A stretch of 34,477 nt of DNA from assembly GCA_034168985.1 (NCBI GenBank), contig JAXFJE010000039.1, forward strand, positions 1 to 34,477. The letters run 5' to 3'. Below the pieces are notes generated by a model. The model made no database searches. It was not told the DNA's origin and was given only the letters and a program-made list of their open reading frames with translations. Numbering within the stretch: position 1 is the first letter of the stretch; each line of letters begins with the position of its first letter. The DNA comes from JALEVB01 sp022768265 (GTDB lineage Bacteria; Bacillota_I; Bacilli_A; Erysipelotrichales; Erysipelotrichaceae). Of this stretch, positions 1 through 7,376 are shown one piece after another. The translations under genes were made by a program, and so were the position numbers.

Positions 1-328
1 ATCACATGATATATTCGGTCAAAAAAGGTAGGTGTTAGTAAGAAATAAATGAAGTTAATATGATTTGTGATACTGATTGATGTAAAAAATTACTAAAATA
101 AGAATTGAATTTGTTAAAAAACGCTTTTTTGTATAAATGTAAAGTAAATAATAAATTGTAAACATGATAGCATACGTTGACCTATTTCATATATTTGCAA
201 GTAAGGTAAGATTTGTTATTATTCAATTACCAAATTATATAGCTATTAATTAGGGGAATGTTGAATAATCAAGTATTAGTAAACAAGGTACCTGCTTACT
301 AATATCTTGAATACGAAAGAAGTAAAAA
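1..328. other. AT-rich intergenic region before the secreted protein gene
   Basis: No gene is supported here. The stretch is very AT-rich. A possible sigma-A promoter is TTGTTA (213-218), 17 bases, TATATA (236-241), but it is weak. Close to the downstream gene lies an inverted repeat at 274-304, listed separately. The far left end may hold the tail of whatever precedes the window, but I see no terminator or open frame to prove it. Confidence 0.5.
274..304. promoter_or_regulatory. Inverted repeat just upstream of the secreted protein gene
   Basis: TATTAGTAA (274-282) and TTACTAATA (296-304) are perfect 9-base inverted arms. The 13 bases between them contain the palindrome AGGTACCT (286-293). 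The element ends about 10 bases before the Shine-Dalgarno sequence of the gene starting at 329. It could be an operator or a hairpin in the 5' untranslated region. There is no T-tract, so a terminator is unlikely. Confidence 0.5.
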
Positions 329-733
329 ATGAAAAAGGTTAGCAAACTAGTGCTTAGTATTTTGATGTTAGGTATGTTCACTCTTCCAGCATTTGCAGCA
401 ACTAAAGATACATATTATTATATTGAAAATATTACCGTTAAAGCTTTTCAACAATGGAATGAAGCTGCTGTTTATGATATGTGTTATGGACCGTTTTTAT
501 TTGTAAGGTTATATAATACAGGAAATGAAGTTGATACAGTAGAATTTAAAGGAATGGCAGATGGTGTAACTGTTACAACTGTTGGTACAGCTAAAGAAGG
601 AGCAACTTACAATTCTAGAGTTAATTTTACAGATGGACAAGATGATAATGGAAGATGGTTGACTGGTATTAACTTTAGAAGTGCTAAATGGAATCTAGGA
701 CAATATTCTATAAATGGAATTGCAATTTATTAG
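329..733 (+). CDS. Small secreted protein of unknown function
   Basis: A 134-residue protein that I do not recognise. The N-terminus is a standard Sec signal peptide: basic KK at 2-3, a hydrophobic core at about 6-20, and a likely cleavage site after the AFA motif near residue 23. The mature part is about 111 residues, rich in aromatic residues, glycine and polar residues, with one cysteine and no further membrane segment, so it is probably released or held at the cell surface. The start has a GAAAGAAG ribosome site. It is a single-gene unit, closed by a strong terminator at 746-786. The next genes form an ABC-transporter operon, so a secreted bacteriocin-like product with an adjacent exporter is possible, but no bacteriocin family motif is evident to me. 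Confidence 0.75.
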   Translation: MKKVSKLVLSILMLGMFTLPAFAATKDTYYYIENITVKAFQQWNEAAVYDMCYGPFLFVRLYNTGNEVDTVEFKGMADGVTVTTVGTAKEGATYNSRVNFTDGQDDNGRWLTGINFRSAKWNLGQYSINGIAIY

Positions 734-745
734 CATTACTAAGCA

Positions 746-786
746 AACAAAATAAGAGTATATAACTCTTATTTTGTTGTTTTTAG
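746..786 (+). terminator. Rho-independent terminator
   Basis: A 14-bp perfect stem (746-759 with 765-778), loop ATATA, followed by a T-rich tail. It closes the secreted-protein gene and separates it from the ABC operon. Confidence 0.85.
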
Positions 787-900
787 ATAGTATGCTTATT
801 TAATAAAACGTTTCTTGTGAGTAGATTTAAACAAGAATAACATACGAAAAAGATAAGAGTTATTGAAATAATATTTTGTCAAAGTTTTGGGGGTGGAGTA

Positions 901-1698
901 GTGAAAAGGAAGTATAAAGAATTACAATATGTATCTAAGAAAATGTCTGCGATGTTGGTAGGGATAATGGTCTTGGCATTTGCAATTCAAATGCTCAATG
1001 TTTTTTTGACCTTGGCATATCCAAGCTTAGGGATGTTGGATTTTTATGTTTTTAACACAACGGATACGATCATGGAAAATATTATTTGCTGGTTGCTTCC
1101 GCTAGTTGTAGGTGTTGGTGCAGGAGCTGGATTTAATTATTTTTATCCGGTAAGGATACCGTTGTTTTTGCGTTGTAATCAACAACAATTTATCATGAAG
1201 CGGGCAATCAAAACATTTTGGGTTGGATTTTGGTATGTCTTATTGTTTTATTTCTTCGCTTTTGTCTTTATGTTTTTAACAGTAATCGTTATTGACCCAA
1301 AGATATATTTAGGAGTAGCAATCAATGCTAAGCTGTCAGTTGTTGATCCAAGATATTATTTCAGTTATCCATACTTATATTTATTATTTTATGTGCTATG
1401 TGTGTCTTGCTTTGGTGGTATTTATGCTTTAGTGTCATTTGTCGTTTCATTGTTTGTGCGCAACAGGATCATTGCTGCAATGGTGCCATTTGTAGTATTT
1501 ATCGCATTGATGATGATAATGGAAGCAATTCCTTTTGGCTTATATTTTAGTGCAAACAATGCGGGGAATCTTGAGCCTTCGAAATTGATTTTTGATACCA
1601 ATTGGTTGTATTTTATCATGACACCTTTAGGTATCGTTATTTTAACCGTGATATTACTGTTGATCGTTAAAAAACAAGGAAAAGCCGATATATGTTAA
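901..1698 (+). CDS. Multi-pass membrane protein, probable ABC-transporter permease
   Basis: A 265-residue protein with about six hydrophobic membrane segments (roughly residues 17-40, 60-83, 105-130, 155-185, 190-213, 235-257) and a basic N-terminus. The start is GTG, preceded by a G-rich GGGGGTGGAG ribosome site. I recognise no named family, but its place ahead of a second six-segment protein and an ABC ATPase, with overlapping ends throughout, suggests that it is one half of an ABC-2-type permease. The last codons overlap the next gene by 7 bases, so the two are probably translationally coupled. The substrate is unknown. Confidence 0.7.
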   Translation: MKRKYKELQYVSKKMSAMLVGIMVLAFAIQMLNVFLTLAYPSLGMLDFYVFNTTDTIMENIICWLLPLVVGVGAGAGFNYFYPVRIPLFLRCNQQQFIMKRAIKTFWVGFWYVLLFYFFAFVFMFLTVIVIDPKIYLGVAINAKLSVVDPRYYFSYPYLYLLFYVLCVSCFGGIYALVSFVVSLFVRNRIIAAMVPFVVFIALMMIMEAIPFGLYFSANNAGNLEPSKLIFDTNWLYFIMTPLGIVILTVILLLIVKKQGKADIC

Positions 1699-2324
1699 GT
1701 AAATATGATGTTAAGATCATTTTGAAAAATAGGCGTAATATCATCTTGTGGCTTATTAACTTGTTGCTTTTGGTGGTATATATATTTTTGGTTGAAGATA
1801 AAGATGCATATGCTAGGTGGTATTATATGCAAGTTTATAATTTGGTCATTCCTATTCTTGTTATAATGGCACAATCTAATAATTATCAAACTTATATGAA
1901 TAGTTATGTCTTTATGCGTTTTGGTAAAGTGGAAGATATTTATAAAAAGATCATATCTTGTGATTTGTTAGTAGGCTTGGTATTTTGGTTTTTGAATGTG
2001 TTTGTTTGTTTGATGATGATCTTGGTGTATGGGAATGAATATCCTGAACTATTGTTGGGACAGATTTTTATGATGTTGGTATGGCCGATGTTTTTGATGA
2101 TGTTCAAGCATCAGCTATATCTGCAGTTGGGTCATTATCGGCGAGCTAATTTCATCAGTGCTATCATTTGGTTGGTAGTTTATATCGTAGATACCTATTA
2201 TGGTTATATTTTTACATCGCTATCTAGTTCGATCTTGGCATTGGCAATAGCGATCATGATGATATTTATTTGTGTTAGACAAGTGAGAAATGATAAGACG
2301 TTAGTGAGGGGGCAATATGAATAA
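1692..2324 (+). CDS. Second multi-pass membrane protein of the ABC operon
   Basis: A 210-residue, strongly hydrophobic protein with about six membrane segments (near residues 18-35, 50-62, 90-112, 122-140, 152-172, 178-196). Short charged stretches lie at the N-terminus and at the C-terminal end. No conserved motif is recognised. It overlaps the upstream permease-like gene by 7 bases and the downstream ATPase gene by 8 bases, which is typical of subunits of one complex. It most likely forms the membrane channel with the preceding protein. Function is inferred from context only. Confidence 0.7.
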   Translation: MLSKYDVKIILKNRRNIILWLINLLLLVVYIFLVEDKDAYARWYYMQVYNLVIPILVIMAQSNNYQTYMNSYVFMRFGKVEDIYKKIISCDLLVGLVFWFLNVFVCLMMILVYGNEYPELLLGQIFMMLVWPMFLMMFKHQLYLQLGHYRRANFISAIIWLVVYIVDTYYGYIFTSLSSSILALAIAIMMIFICVRQVRNDKTLVRGQYE

Positions 2325-2967
2325 TGATGTATTAGAGATCAAAGATTTATCTAAGTACTTTGGTCATAAAGAGATTTTTAGAAAAGTAAATCTTCGCTTG
2401 GAGGGTGGACATATTTATGGGCTTATTGGGCCAAATGGTTCGGGTAAATCAGTGTTTTTAAAGATTGTTTGTGGCTTAATGAGTGCAGATGGCGCAATAT
2501 ACTATAATGGTAATAAATTGACTAATCAAAATGCATATGAAGCTAATATTGGGGCTAGTATCGAAAAGCCTCAGTTTATTGAAGAATTGTCAGGAATGGA
2601 TAATATCTTGTTTTTATCTAGTTTTCGTGGAAAACTTACGGTTGATAAAATAAATAAATGGTTTGATATGTTTGATTTAACTGAAGCGGCTAACAAGCCG
2701 GTTAAAGCATATTCGTTAGGAATGAAACAAAAGTTGGCCATCATTCAGGCGGTAATGGAAGATCAAAAGATCATCTTGTTGGATGAAGTGTCTAATAGCT
2801 TGGATCGTAAGACGAAAGGTATTTTATTTGATTTGATATTGAAGCTAAAAAATGAAGGTAAGATCATCATTTATGTTAATCATAATTTAGATGAAGTTAT
2901 GAAGATCTGTGATGAAATTATGGAAATTAGTGAAGGAGAGATCGTAAGATGCGAAAGTATAAATTAG
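2317..2967 (+). CDS. ABC transporter ATP-binding protein
   Basis: A 216-residue nucleotide-binding subunit with all the core ABC motifs in order: Walker A GPNGSGKS (residues 38-45), a Q-loop region near 80, the signature region YSLGMKQKLAI, Walker B IILLDE, and a final switch histidine in YVNHNLDE. The SLGMKQ signature is the form usual in ABC-2 drug, lantibiotic-immunity and polymer exporters rather than importers. After Walker B it reads VSNSLD instead of the common PTNGLD, so the usual proline is replaced. The gene overlaps both neighbours, so it is one transcriptional unit with the two membrane proteins. An export or self-protection role is likely; the substrate is unknown. Confidence 0.9.
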   Translation: MNNDVLEIKDLSKYFGHKEIFRKVNLRLEGGHIYGLIGPNGSGKSVFLKIVCGLMSADGAIYYNGNKLTNQNAYEANIGASIEKPQFIEELSGMDNILFLSSFRGKLTVDKINKWFDMFDLTEAANKPVKAYSLGMKQKLAIIQAVMEDQKIILLDEVSNSLDRKTKGILFDLILKLKNEGKIIIYVNHNLDEVMKICDEIMEISEGEIVRCESIN

Positions 2968-3659
2968 CTTTATTATGCTTTGTGATCTTGTGTGTCTTGG
3001 CATTGGGCATGGGCTTTATCTTTAAGGGACGTTATAAGACTTATGATAAGGCATATTTGGCGAGTAATTTGACGACGGATGGAGCCTTTATCAATGTGAT
3101 TGATGGTTATTTTCAAAATCCTCGTATATATGATGCAAGCGGAATCTTGCAGCATGAGGTTTATAAAGTAGAAATCGTTGATAAAAAGATTTATGGTGGA
3201 TCAGTTGTTTCCGTGGCAAAAGTTAATCATGTCTATGCTGGGGCTAAAAGTGTGGGCGATACCATTGAAATCAAGGAAAATGTTCGGCTTGATATGATTG
3301 GTGATGCTGTTGTTAGATCGACAGATTTTTTGGATCCTGGATTTGTTGATGGTGATGAATATATCATGGCTTTAAAACCTTCAGAATATGGTAAAGAATT
3401 GTATGATCTAGCTTATGATAATTTTTCTTATCTACGTTTAGCAGATAATTATGTGGAAGCTTACGTGGATATGTATTCTCCTTTACAGCCTTATGATGAA
3501 AATGGGAATACGATCTTATATTATCTTAAACCAGATATCGATACTTCAATGATTGCAGCTTTCTATGGACCGGATAGTAATGGTGATGATATTGTGGATA
3601 AGATCAATAGTGATGGCAAAGCAATGTATGAAAAATTTATGGAATTAGCTAACAACTAG
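2949..3659 (+). CDS. Membrane-anchored extracytoplasmic protein of the ABC operon
   Basis: A 236-residue protein with a basic start (MRKYK), one hydrophobic segment at about residues 6-26, and then a soluble, acidic and tyrosine-rich domain predicted to lie outside the membrane. The segment could be an uncleaved anchor or a signal peptide; there is no clear lipobox. No family is recognised. Its start lies inside the ATPase gene (19-base overlap), making it the last cistron of the operon. It could be a substrate-capturing or protective subunit, but that is only inferred. A strong terminator follows at 3662-3705. Confidence 0.7.
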   Translation: MRKYKLALLCFVILCVLALGMGFIFKGRYKTYDKAYLASNLTTDGAFINVIDGYFQNPRIYDASGILQHEVYKVEIVDKKIYGGSVVSVAKVNHVYAGAKSVGDTIEIKENVRLDMIGDAVVRSTDFLDPGFVDGDEYIMALKPSEYGKELYDLAYDNFSYLRLADNYVEAYVDMYSPLQPYDENGNTILYYLKPDIDTSMIAAFYGPDSNGDDIVDKINSDGKAMYEKFMELANN

Positions 3660-3661
3660 GT

Positions 3662-3705
3662 AAAAAGCACAAAATTGATTGAAAAGATCACTTTGTGCTT
3701 TTTTT
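3662..3705 (+). terminator. Rho-independent terminator after the ABC operon
   Basis: The arms AAAGCACAAA (3664-3673) and TTTGTGCTTT (3692-3701) form a stem followed by a T run to 3705, three bases after the stop codon of the last operon gene. Confidence 0.85.
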
Positions 3706-3783
3706 GTGGCTTATATTTAAAGATCATGGGGTTTTTGAGCAAAGTAAGATGGTCAGCTAAGGGGATATTTCATTAATTGGATA

Positions 3784-3813
3784 TATATAGCGTTTAGGGT
3801 TAAACGTTATATA
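3784..3813. promoter_or_regulatory. Large dyad upstream of the RhuM-Fic gene
   Basis: Thirteen-base arms 3784-3796 and 3801-3813 are complementary at 12 of 13 positions around a GGGT centre, with core CGTTTA/TAAACG. It lies directly before the AGGAAGG ribosome site of the next gene, so binding there would block expression of that gene. It looks like an operator for autoregulation; this is inferred from position and symmetry. Confidence 0.55.
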
Positions 3814-3825
3814 GGAAGGTCCAAA

Positions 3826-4752
3826 ATGATGAAAAATGATATCGTTATATTTAAAAATGGAGCATTAGAGCTAGAAGTAACTGTAAGTGAGGATAGGGAA
3901 AATGTTTGGCTTTCAAGATTACAGATGGCAGAACTTTTTCAAAGAGATCGTTCTGTTATTTCTAAACATATTAAAAATATTTTTAAGGAAGGAGAACTTG
4001 ATGAAAAAAGCAATGTGCAAATTTTGCACATTGCTAATTCTGACAAACCTGTAGAGTTTTATAGTCTTGATACTGTTATGTCTGTTGGTTATCGTGTTAA
4101 ATCTCATAATGGTATTATATTTCGCAAATGGGCCACTTCAATATTAAAAGATTATATGATCAAAGGGTATGCTTTAAACAAGAAACGTTTAGAGGCTTTA
4201 AATCGCACGGTAGAAATTCAATCGAGGATCATTGCATCAACAATGGAGCTGGACGAAAAGGAAGTGCTAGATGTTATTAAAACATATGCTGATGCACTTG
4301 CATTACTTGATGATTATGATCATGGGTGTATAGAAAAACCAGATGGTAATGATACCATTTATCGTTTATCTTATGAAGAATGTCGAAATTTAATTGATCA
4401 AATGCGTTTCGAATCTGATGTTTTTGGGGTGGAAAAAGAAAAAGGTAAATTAGAAGGTATTTTGGCGGCGGTGTATCAAAATGTTTTTGGGCAGGAGGTA
4501 TATCCAAGCGTTGAAGAAAAGGCTGCAAATTTACTTTATTTTCTGATAAAAGATCATCCATTTGTGGATGGGTGCAAAAGAATAGCGGTAACGATCTTCT
4601 TGGAGTTTTTAAATAAAAACAAGCGTTTGATCATAAATAAGCAACAAGTAATTTCTAATAGTGCGCTGGTTGCGCTTGCTTTGATGATAGCTGAAACAAG
4701 GCCGGATGAAAAAGAAACGATGGTTAAATTGGTGATGCATTTTTTGCTTTGA
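3826..4752 (+). CDS. RhuM-family protein fused to a Fic/Doc-type domain
   Basis: A 308-residue two-domain protein. The N-terminal part (about 1-120) resembles the RhuM/KilA-N-like virulence family, with the run WLSRLQMAELFQRDRSVISK that looks like a DNA-binding helix-turn-helix. The C-terminal part (about 190-300) carries a Fic/Doc core, HPFVDGCKR, at residues 244-252. Fic proteins transfer AMP or other phosphate groups to target proteins; Doc-type members are phage-type toxins. Here the asparagine usual in the HxFx(D/E)GN(G/K)R motif is cysteine 250, so activity may be altered or this may be a subfamily variant. ATG at 3826 or 3829 both fit the ribosome site. It stands alone, with a dyad at its promoter and no recognisable antitoxin gene beside it. 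Confidence 0.85.
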   Translation: MMKNDIVIFKNGALELEVTVSEDRENVWLSRLQMAELFQRDRSVISKHIKNIFKEGELDEKSNVQILHIANSDKPVEFYSLDTVMSVGYRVKSHNGIIFRKWATSILKDYMIKGYALNKKRLEALNRTVEIQSRIIASTMELDEKEVLDVIKTYADALALLDDYDHGCIEKPDGNDTIYRLSYEECRNLIDQMRFESDVFGVEKEKGKLEGILAAVYQNVFGQEVYPSVEEKAANLLYFLIKDHPFVDGCKRIAVTIFLEFLNKNKRLIINKQQVISNSALVALALMIAETRPDEKETMVKLVMHFLL

Positions 4753-4791
4753 GCTAAGATAAAACATAAAAAAGCAAAAATATTTAAAAAA

Positions 4792-4818
4792 GCTTATTGA
4801 CAATCATTGTCATTAAGC
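4792..4818. promoter_or_regulatory. Fur/PerR-type operator overlapping the regulator's own promoter
   Basis: The 7-1-7 palindrome TGACAATCATTGTCA (4798-4812) follows the box architecture known for Fur, PerR and Zur repressors. Symmetry extends outward to GCTTA/TAAGC, giving 12 of 13 paired positions over 27 bases. It covers the -35 hexamer, so repressor binding should block RNA polymerase. Negative autoregulation is the simplest reading. Confidence 0.75.
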
Positions 4819-4825
4819 GTATACT
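4797..4825 (+). promoter_or_regulatory. Sigma-A promoter of the Fur-family gene and rubrerythrin
   Basis: A consensus TTGACA (4797-4802), a 17-base spacer and TATACT (4820-4825). It lies 25 bases before the chosen start codon and drives the two-gene regulator-rubrerythrin unit. Confidence 0.85.
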
Positions 4826-4849
4826 AAAAGCATGAAAGGAAGCGGACAT

Positions 4850-5233
4850 ATGGAATACCGTCAAACAAAGCAACGACAAGCGATATACGATGCTGTTAGA
4901 GGTAAAGATAAGTATATGAGTGCTTATGATGTATATGATGTCGTTAAAAAAAGCTATCCCAATATTGCGCTTAAGACGGTTTATCGTAATCTTAATTTTT
5001 TATGTGAACAAAAGTTGATTGCGAAGATCGTTAATGAAGGACAGATTTATTTTGATGGGAATCCTGAACCTCATTATCATTTGCATTGTATTAAATGTGA
5101 TCGATATTATGATGTTGATTTGCCTTATGACCATAAACTTGATGAATTGGTAGCGCAGAAATATAACGCTAAGATCGATGGTCATCAGATGATATTTGAG
5201 GGAATATGTTCTAATTGCCTAGAAGGAGAATAA
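4850..5233 (+). CDS. Fur-family metal-dependent repressor, PerR-like
   Basis: A 127-residue Fur-superfamily regulator: an N-terminal winged helix with KTVYRNLNFL as recognition region, then a metal-binding dimerisation domain. The structural zinc site CIKC...CSNC is present. Four of the five PerR sensing-metal ligands can be aligned (Asp in YFDG, both His in PHYH, Asp in YYDVD), but the position of PerR His37 appears to be tyrosine in KYMSAYDVY. That histidine is one of the two oxidised by peroxide in Bacillus PerR, so sensing may differ. I chose ATG 4850 because GAAAGGA lies 9 bases before it; an in-frame ATG at 4832 lacks a ribosome site. The rubrerythrin gene follows after 2 bases, which supports a peroxide or iron role. 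Confidence 0.85.
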   Translation: MEYRQTKQRQAIYDAVRGKDKYMSAYDVYDVVKKSYPNIALKTVYRNLNFLCEQKLIAKIVNEGQIYFDGNPEPHYHLHCIKCDRYYDVDLPYDHKLDELVAQKYNAKIDGHQMIFEGICSNCLEGE

Positions 5234-5235
5234 AC

Positions 5236-5772
5236 ATGGAATTAAAAGGATCTAAGACTGAAAAGAATCTACAAACTGCTTTTGCTGGAGAAAGCCAAGC
5301 TAGAAACAAGTATACTTATTTTGCAATGAAAGCTCGTGAAGAAGGTATGGAACATATCGCTAATATCTTCGAAGAAACAGCTCGTAATGAACAAGAACAT
5401 GCTTACTTATGGTTCAAACATTTACATGATGGTGTTCCTACAACTGCTGAATGCTTAAAAATGGCAGCTGAAGGTGAAAACTATGAATGGACTGATATGT
5501 ATAAAACATTTGCTGAAGAAGCTCGTGAAGAAGGATTCACAAGAATTGCTGCACAAATGGATATGGTTGCTAAAATCGAAAAACAACATGAAGATCGTTA
5601 CAATGCTTTATTAGCTAATGTTAATGAAGGTAAAGTATTTGCTAAGGATGAAGAAGTTGTTTGGAAATGTGAAATCTGTGGTTACACAATGGTTGGTAAA
5701 AATGCTCCAGGTGCTTGCCCACTTTGCGGATATACTAAAGCATTCTTTGAAGTTGAAAAGAAAAACTATTAA
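5236..5772 (+). CDS. rbr: Rubrerythrin
   Basis: A 178-residue non-haem iron peroxidase that reduces hydrogen peroxide to water in anaerobes. The N-terminal ferritin-like four-helix domain carries the di-iron glutamates and histidine in EETARNEQEHA and a second EEAREEG...KIEKQHE set. The C-terminal rubredoxin-like domain has CEICGY and CPLCGY, binding one iron for electron entry. Length is normal for the family. The start at 5236 is preceded by AGAAGGAG; a longer in-frame start would overlap the Fur-type gene without need. It is co-transcribed with that regulator and closed by a terminator. Codon use differs from neighbouring housekeeping genes, as expected for an abundant protein. Confidence 0.95.
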   Translation: MELKGSKTEKNLQTAFAGESQARNKYTYFAMKAREEGMEHIANIFEETARNEQEHAYLWFKHLHDGVPTTAECLKMAAEGENYEWTDMYKTFAEEAREEGFTRIAAQMDMVAKIEKQHEDRYNALLANVNEGKVFAKDEEVVWKCEICGYTMVGKNAPGACPLCGYTKAFFEVEKKNY

Positions 5773-5784
5773 TAACATGAATGG

Positions 5785-5809
5785 GGTCACTCTAGGGTGA
5801 CCTTTTTTT
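5785..5809 (+). terminator. Terminator after rubrerythrin
   Basis: GGTCAC (5785-5790), a six-base loop, GTGACC (5797-5802), then seven T residues. Confidence 0.85.
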
Positions 5810-5895
5810 AATGGTTGCAAAAATATGTCAATGAGGGGGAATTGGTTATATAAAATTATGCTATTCAATGCTATAATATATGCCGAGGTTAGAAC

Positions 5896-6594
5896 ATGGA
5901 ACTATTAGAACTTAAAAAAGCTTGTGAAGATCATGGCTTGGTAATAACAGATAAGATGCTTGAACAATTTGATCGCTATGCGCAATTATTGATCGAATGG
6001 AATCAAAAGATGAATCTTACGGCTATCGTGGAGTATGATAAGATCATTGAAAAGCATTTTTACGATTCGATCCTTTGTTTGTTACAAGAGGATATTCAAG
6101 GTAAGGTTGCGGATGTTGGAAGCGGAGCTGGTTTTCCTAGCTTGCCGATGAAGATCGTTCGTCCAGATCTGGCAATTGAGATCATTGAACCTTTACAAAA
6201 GCGTTGTACCTTTTTAAATGTTGTGGTCGATAGCTTAGGGCTAAGTGATGTTAAGATCATCAATGCGCGTGCCGAAGATCATGCGAAGGATCATCGTGAA
6301 AGCTATGATGTGGTCTGTGCTAGGGCCGTAGCTAATATGGCGATGCTTAGTGAATTGTGCATTCCTTTGGTTAAAAAAGGTGGAATGTTTGTGGCGCTTA
6401 AAGGTAGTGATGGTCATAATGAATATCAAAAAGCGCAAAATGCGTTACAAAAACTGGGAGTTGAGCTTAAAAGCTGTTATGAAGATAAGTTGTTAGATGG
6501 TTCAATGCGGATTAACTTTTATTTTAGTAAAGTAAAGCATACGCCTATGATGTATCCTAGGGCGTTTGCTAAGATCAAGAAACAACCTTTGTGA
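5896..6594 (+). CDS. rsmG: 16S rRNA (guanine-N7) methyltransferase RsmG
   Basis: A 232-residue SAM-dependent enzyme that methylates N7 of G527 of 16S rRNA. The SAM-binding glycine loop DVGSGAGFPS is at residues 73-82, followed by the family motifs RCTFLNVV and CARAVANMAMLSEL. The N-terminal segment LLIEWNQKMNLTAI is typical of the GidB family. A TATAAT hexamer lies at 5872-5877, but no good -35 is visible. In most Firmicutes mnmG precedes rsmG near the origin; here rubrerythrin does. The next gene, noc, starts 9 bases after the stop. Confidence 0.95.
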   Translation: MELLELKKACEDHGLVITDKMLEQFDRYAQLLIEWNQKMNLTAIVEYDKIIEKHFYDSILCLLQEDIQGKVADVGSGAGFPSLPMKIVRPDLAIEIIEPLQKRCTFLNVVVDSLGLSDVKIINARAEDHAKDHRESYDVVCARAVANMAMLSELCIPLVKKGGMFVALKGSDGHNEYQKAQNALQKLGVELKSCYEDKLLDGSMRINFYFSKVKHTPMMYPRAFAKIKKQPL

Positions 6595-6603
6595 GGAAGA
6601 TAA

Positions 6604-7368
6604 ATGAGAAATGCAACATTGATTGCCGTAGAGGAAATTAAGGCTAATCGTTTTCAGCCACGCTTGCAATTTGATGATAAGACATTGCAGGAGTTAGCAG
6701 AATCGATCAAGGAAAATGGCTTGCTGCAGCCAATTGTGGTTAGAAAAGCGGATAAAGGATATGAGATCATAGCGGGGGAAAGAAGATTTAGAGCGTGTGT
6801 TTTGGCGGGCTTTAAAGAGGTTCCTTGTTTGATCATGGATCCAAGTGATCTGCAAAGTGCGCAACTAGCTTTGGTAGAAAATATCCAAAGAGAAAATCTT
6901 ACCTCTATCGAAGAAGCTAAAGCTTATGTTAAAATAATGTCCCTAGCTAATATTACCCAAGAGAAGCTAGCTGAAAAATTAGGGAAATCGCAATCGACGA
7001 TTGCGAATAAGATCCGCTTGTTGCAATTACCAGAAGCGGTTCAATTAGCTATTAGTGAAAAAAAATTAAGCGAGCGCCATGCTCGAGCTTTGTTGAGCGT
7101 GGAAAAAGATCTGCAAGTTGATACGATGAAGCGGATCATTGATAAGAATTTAAATGTGCGGCAAACAGAAGAATATATTGCAGCCCTAAAAAATAAAGAG
7201 CATAAGCCACGTAAGGTCATGACCAAAGGTTTTACGCGGAATATTCAAATTGGGATCAATTCGATCAACCAATGTTTGGATATGATTCGCAAGACAGGGA
7301 TCGTGGTTACTAGTGAACTAGATGAAAATGATGAGGATGTAATTATTAAAGTTAAATTTAAAAAGTAG
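6604..7368 (+). CDS. noc: Nucleoid occlusion protein Noc (ParB paralogue)
   Basis: A 254-residue ParB-family protein with the CTP-binding/N-engagement motif GERRFR at residues 58-63 and a helix-turn-helix at about 117-140 (ITQEKLAEKLGKSQSTIANK). It lies between rsmG and parA, exactly where Noc is found in Firmicutes; Noc binds dispersed DNA sites, associates with the membrane and keeps the division septum off the chromosome. The N-terminus begins with a short segment ahead of the ParB core, where membrane-binding residues sit in known Noc proteins. The name rests on position plus family, because sequence alone does not fully separate Noc from ParB. The ribosome site GAGGAAG overlaps the rsmG stop. 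Confidence 0.85.
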   Translation: MRNATLIAVEEIKANRFQPRLQFDDKTLQELAESIKENGLLQPIVVRKADKGYEIIAGERRFRACVLAGFKEVPCLIMDPSDLQSAQLALVENIQRENLTSIEEAKAYVKIMSLANITQEKLAEKLGKSQSTIANKIRLLQLPEAVQLAISEKKLSERHARALLSVEKDLQVDTMKRIIDKNLNVRQTEEYIAALKNKEHKPRKVMTKGFTRNIQIGINSINQCLDMIRKTGIVVTSELDENDEDVIIKVKFKK

Positions 7369-7376
7369 GAGGAACC

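Noticed and set aside
329..733. Lactococcin 972-type bacteriocin identity for the secreted protein
   Set aside because: Size and signal peptide would fit, but the mature sequence does not match the family as I know it, and the usual large membrane partner is missing.
4741..4781. Hairpin TTTTTGCTTT / AAAGCAAAAA after the RhuM-Fic gene
   Set aside because: It has no T-tract on the plus strand, so I did not list it as a terminator.
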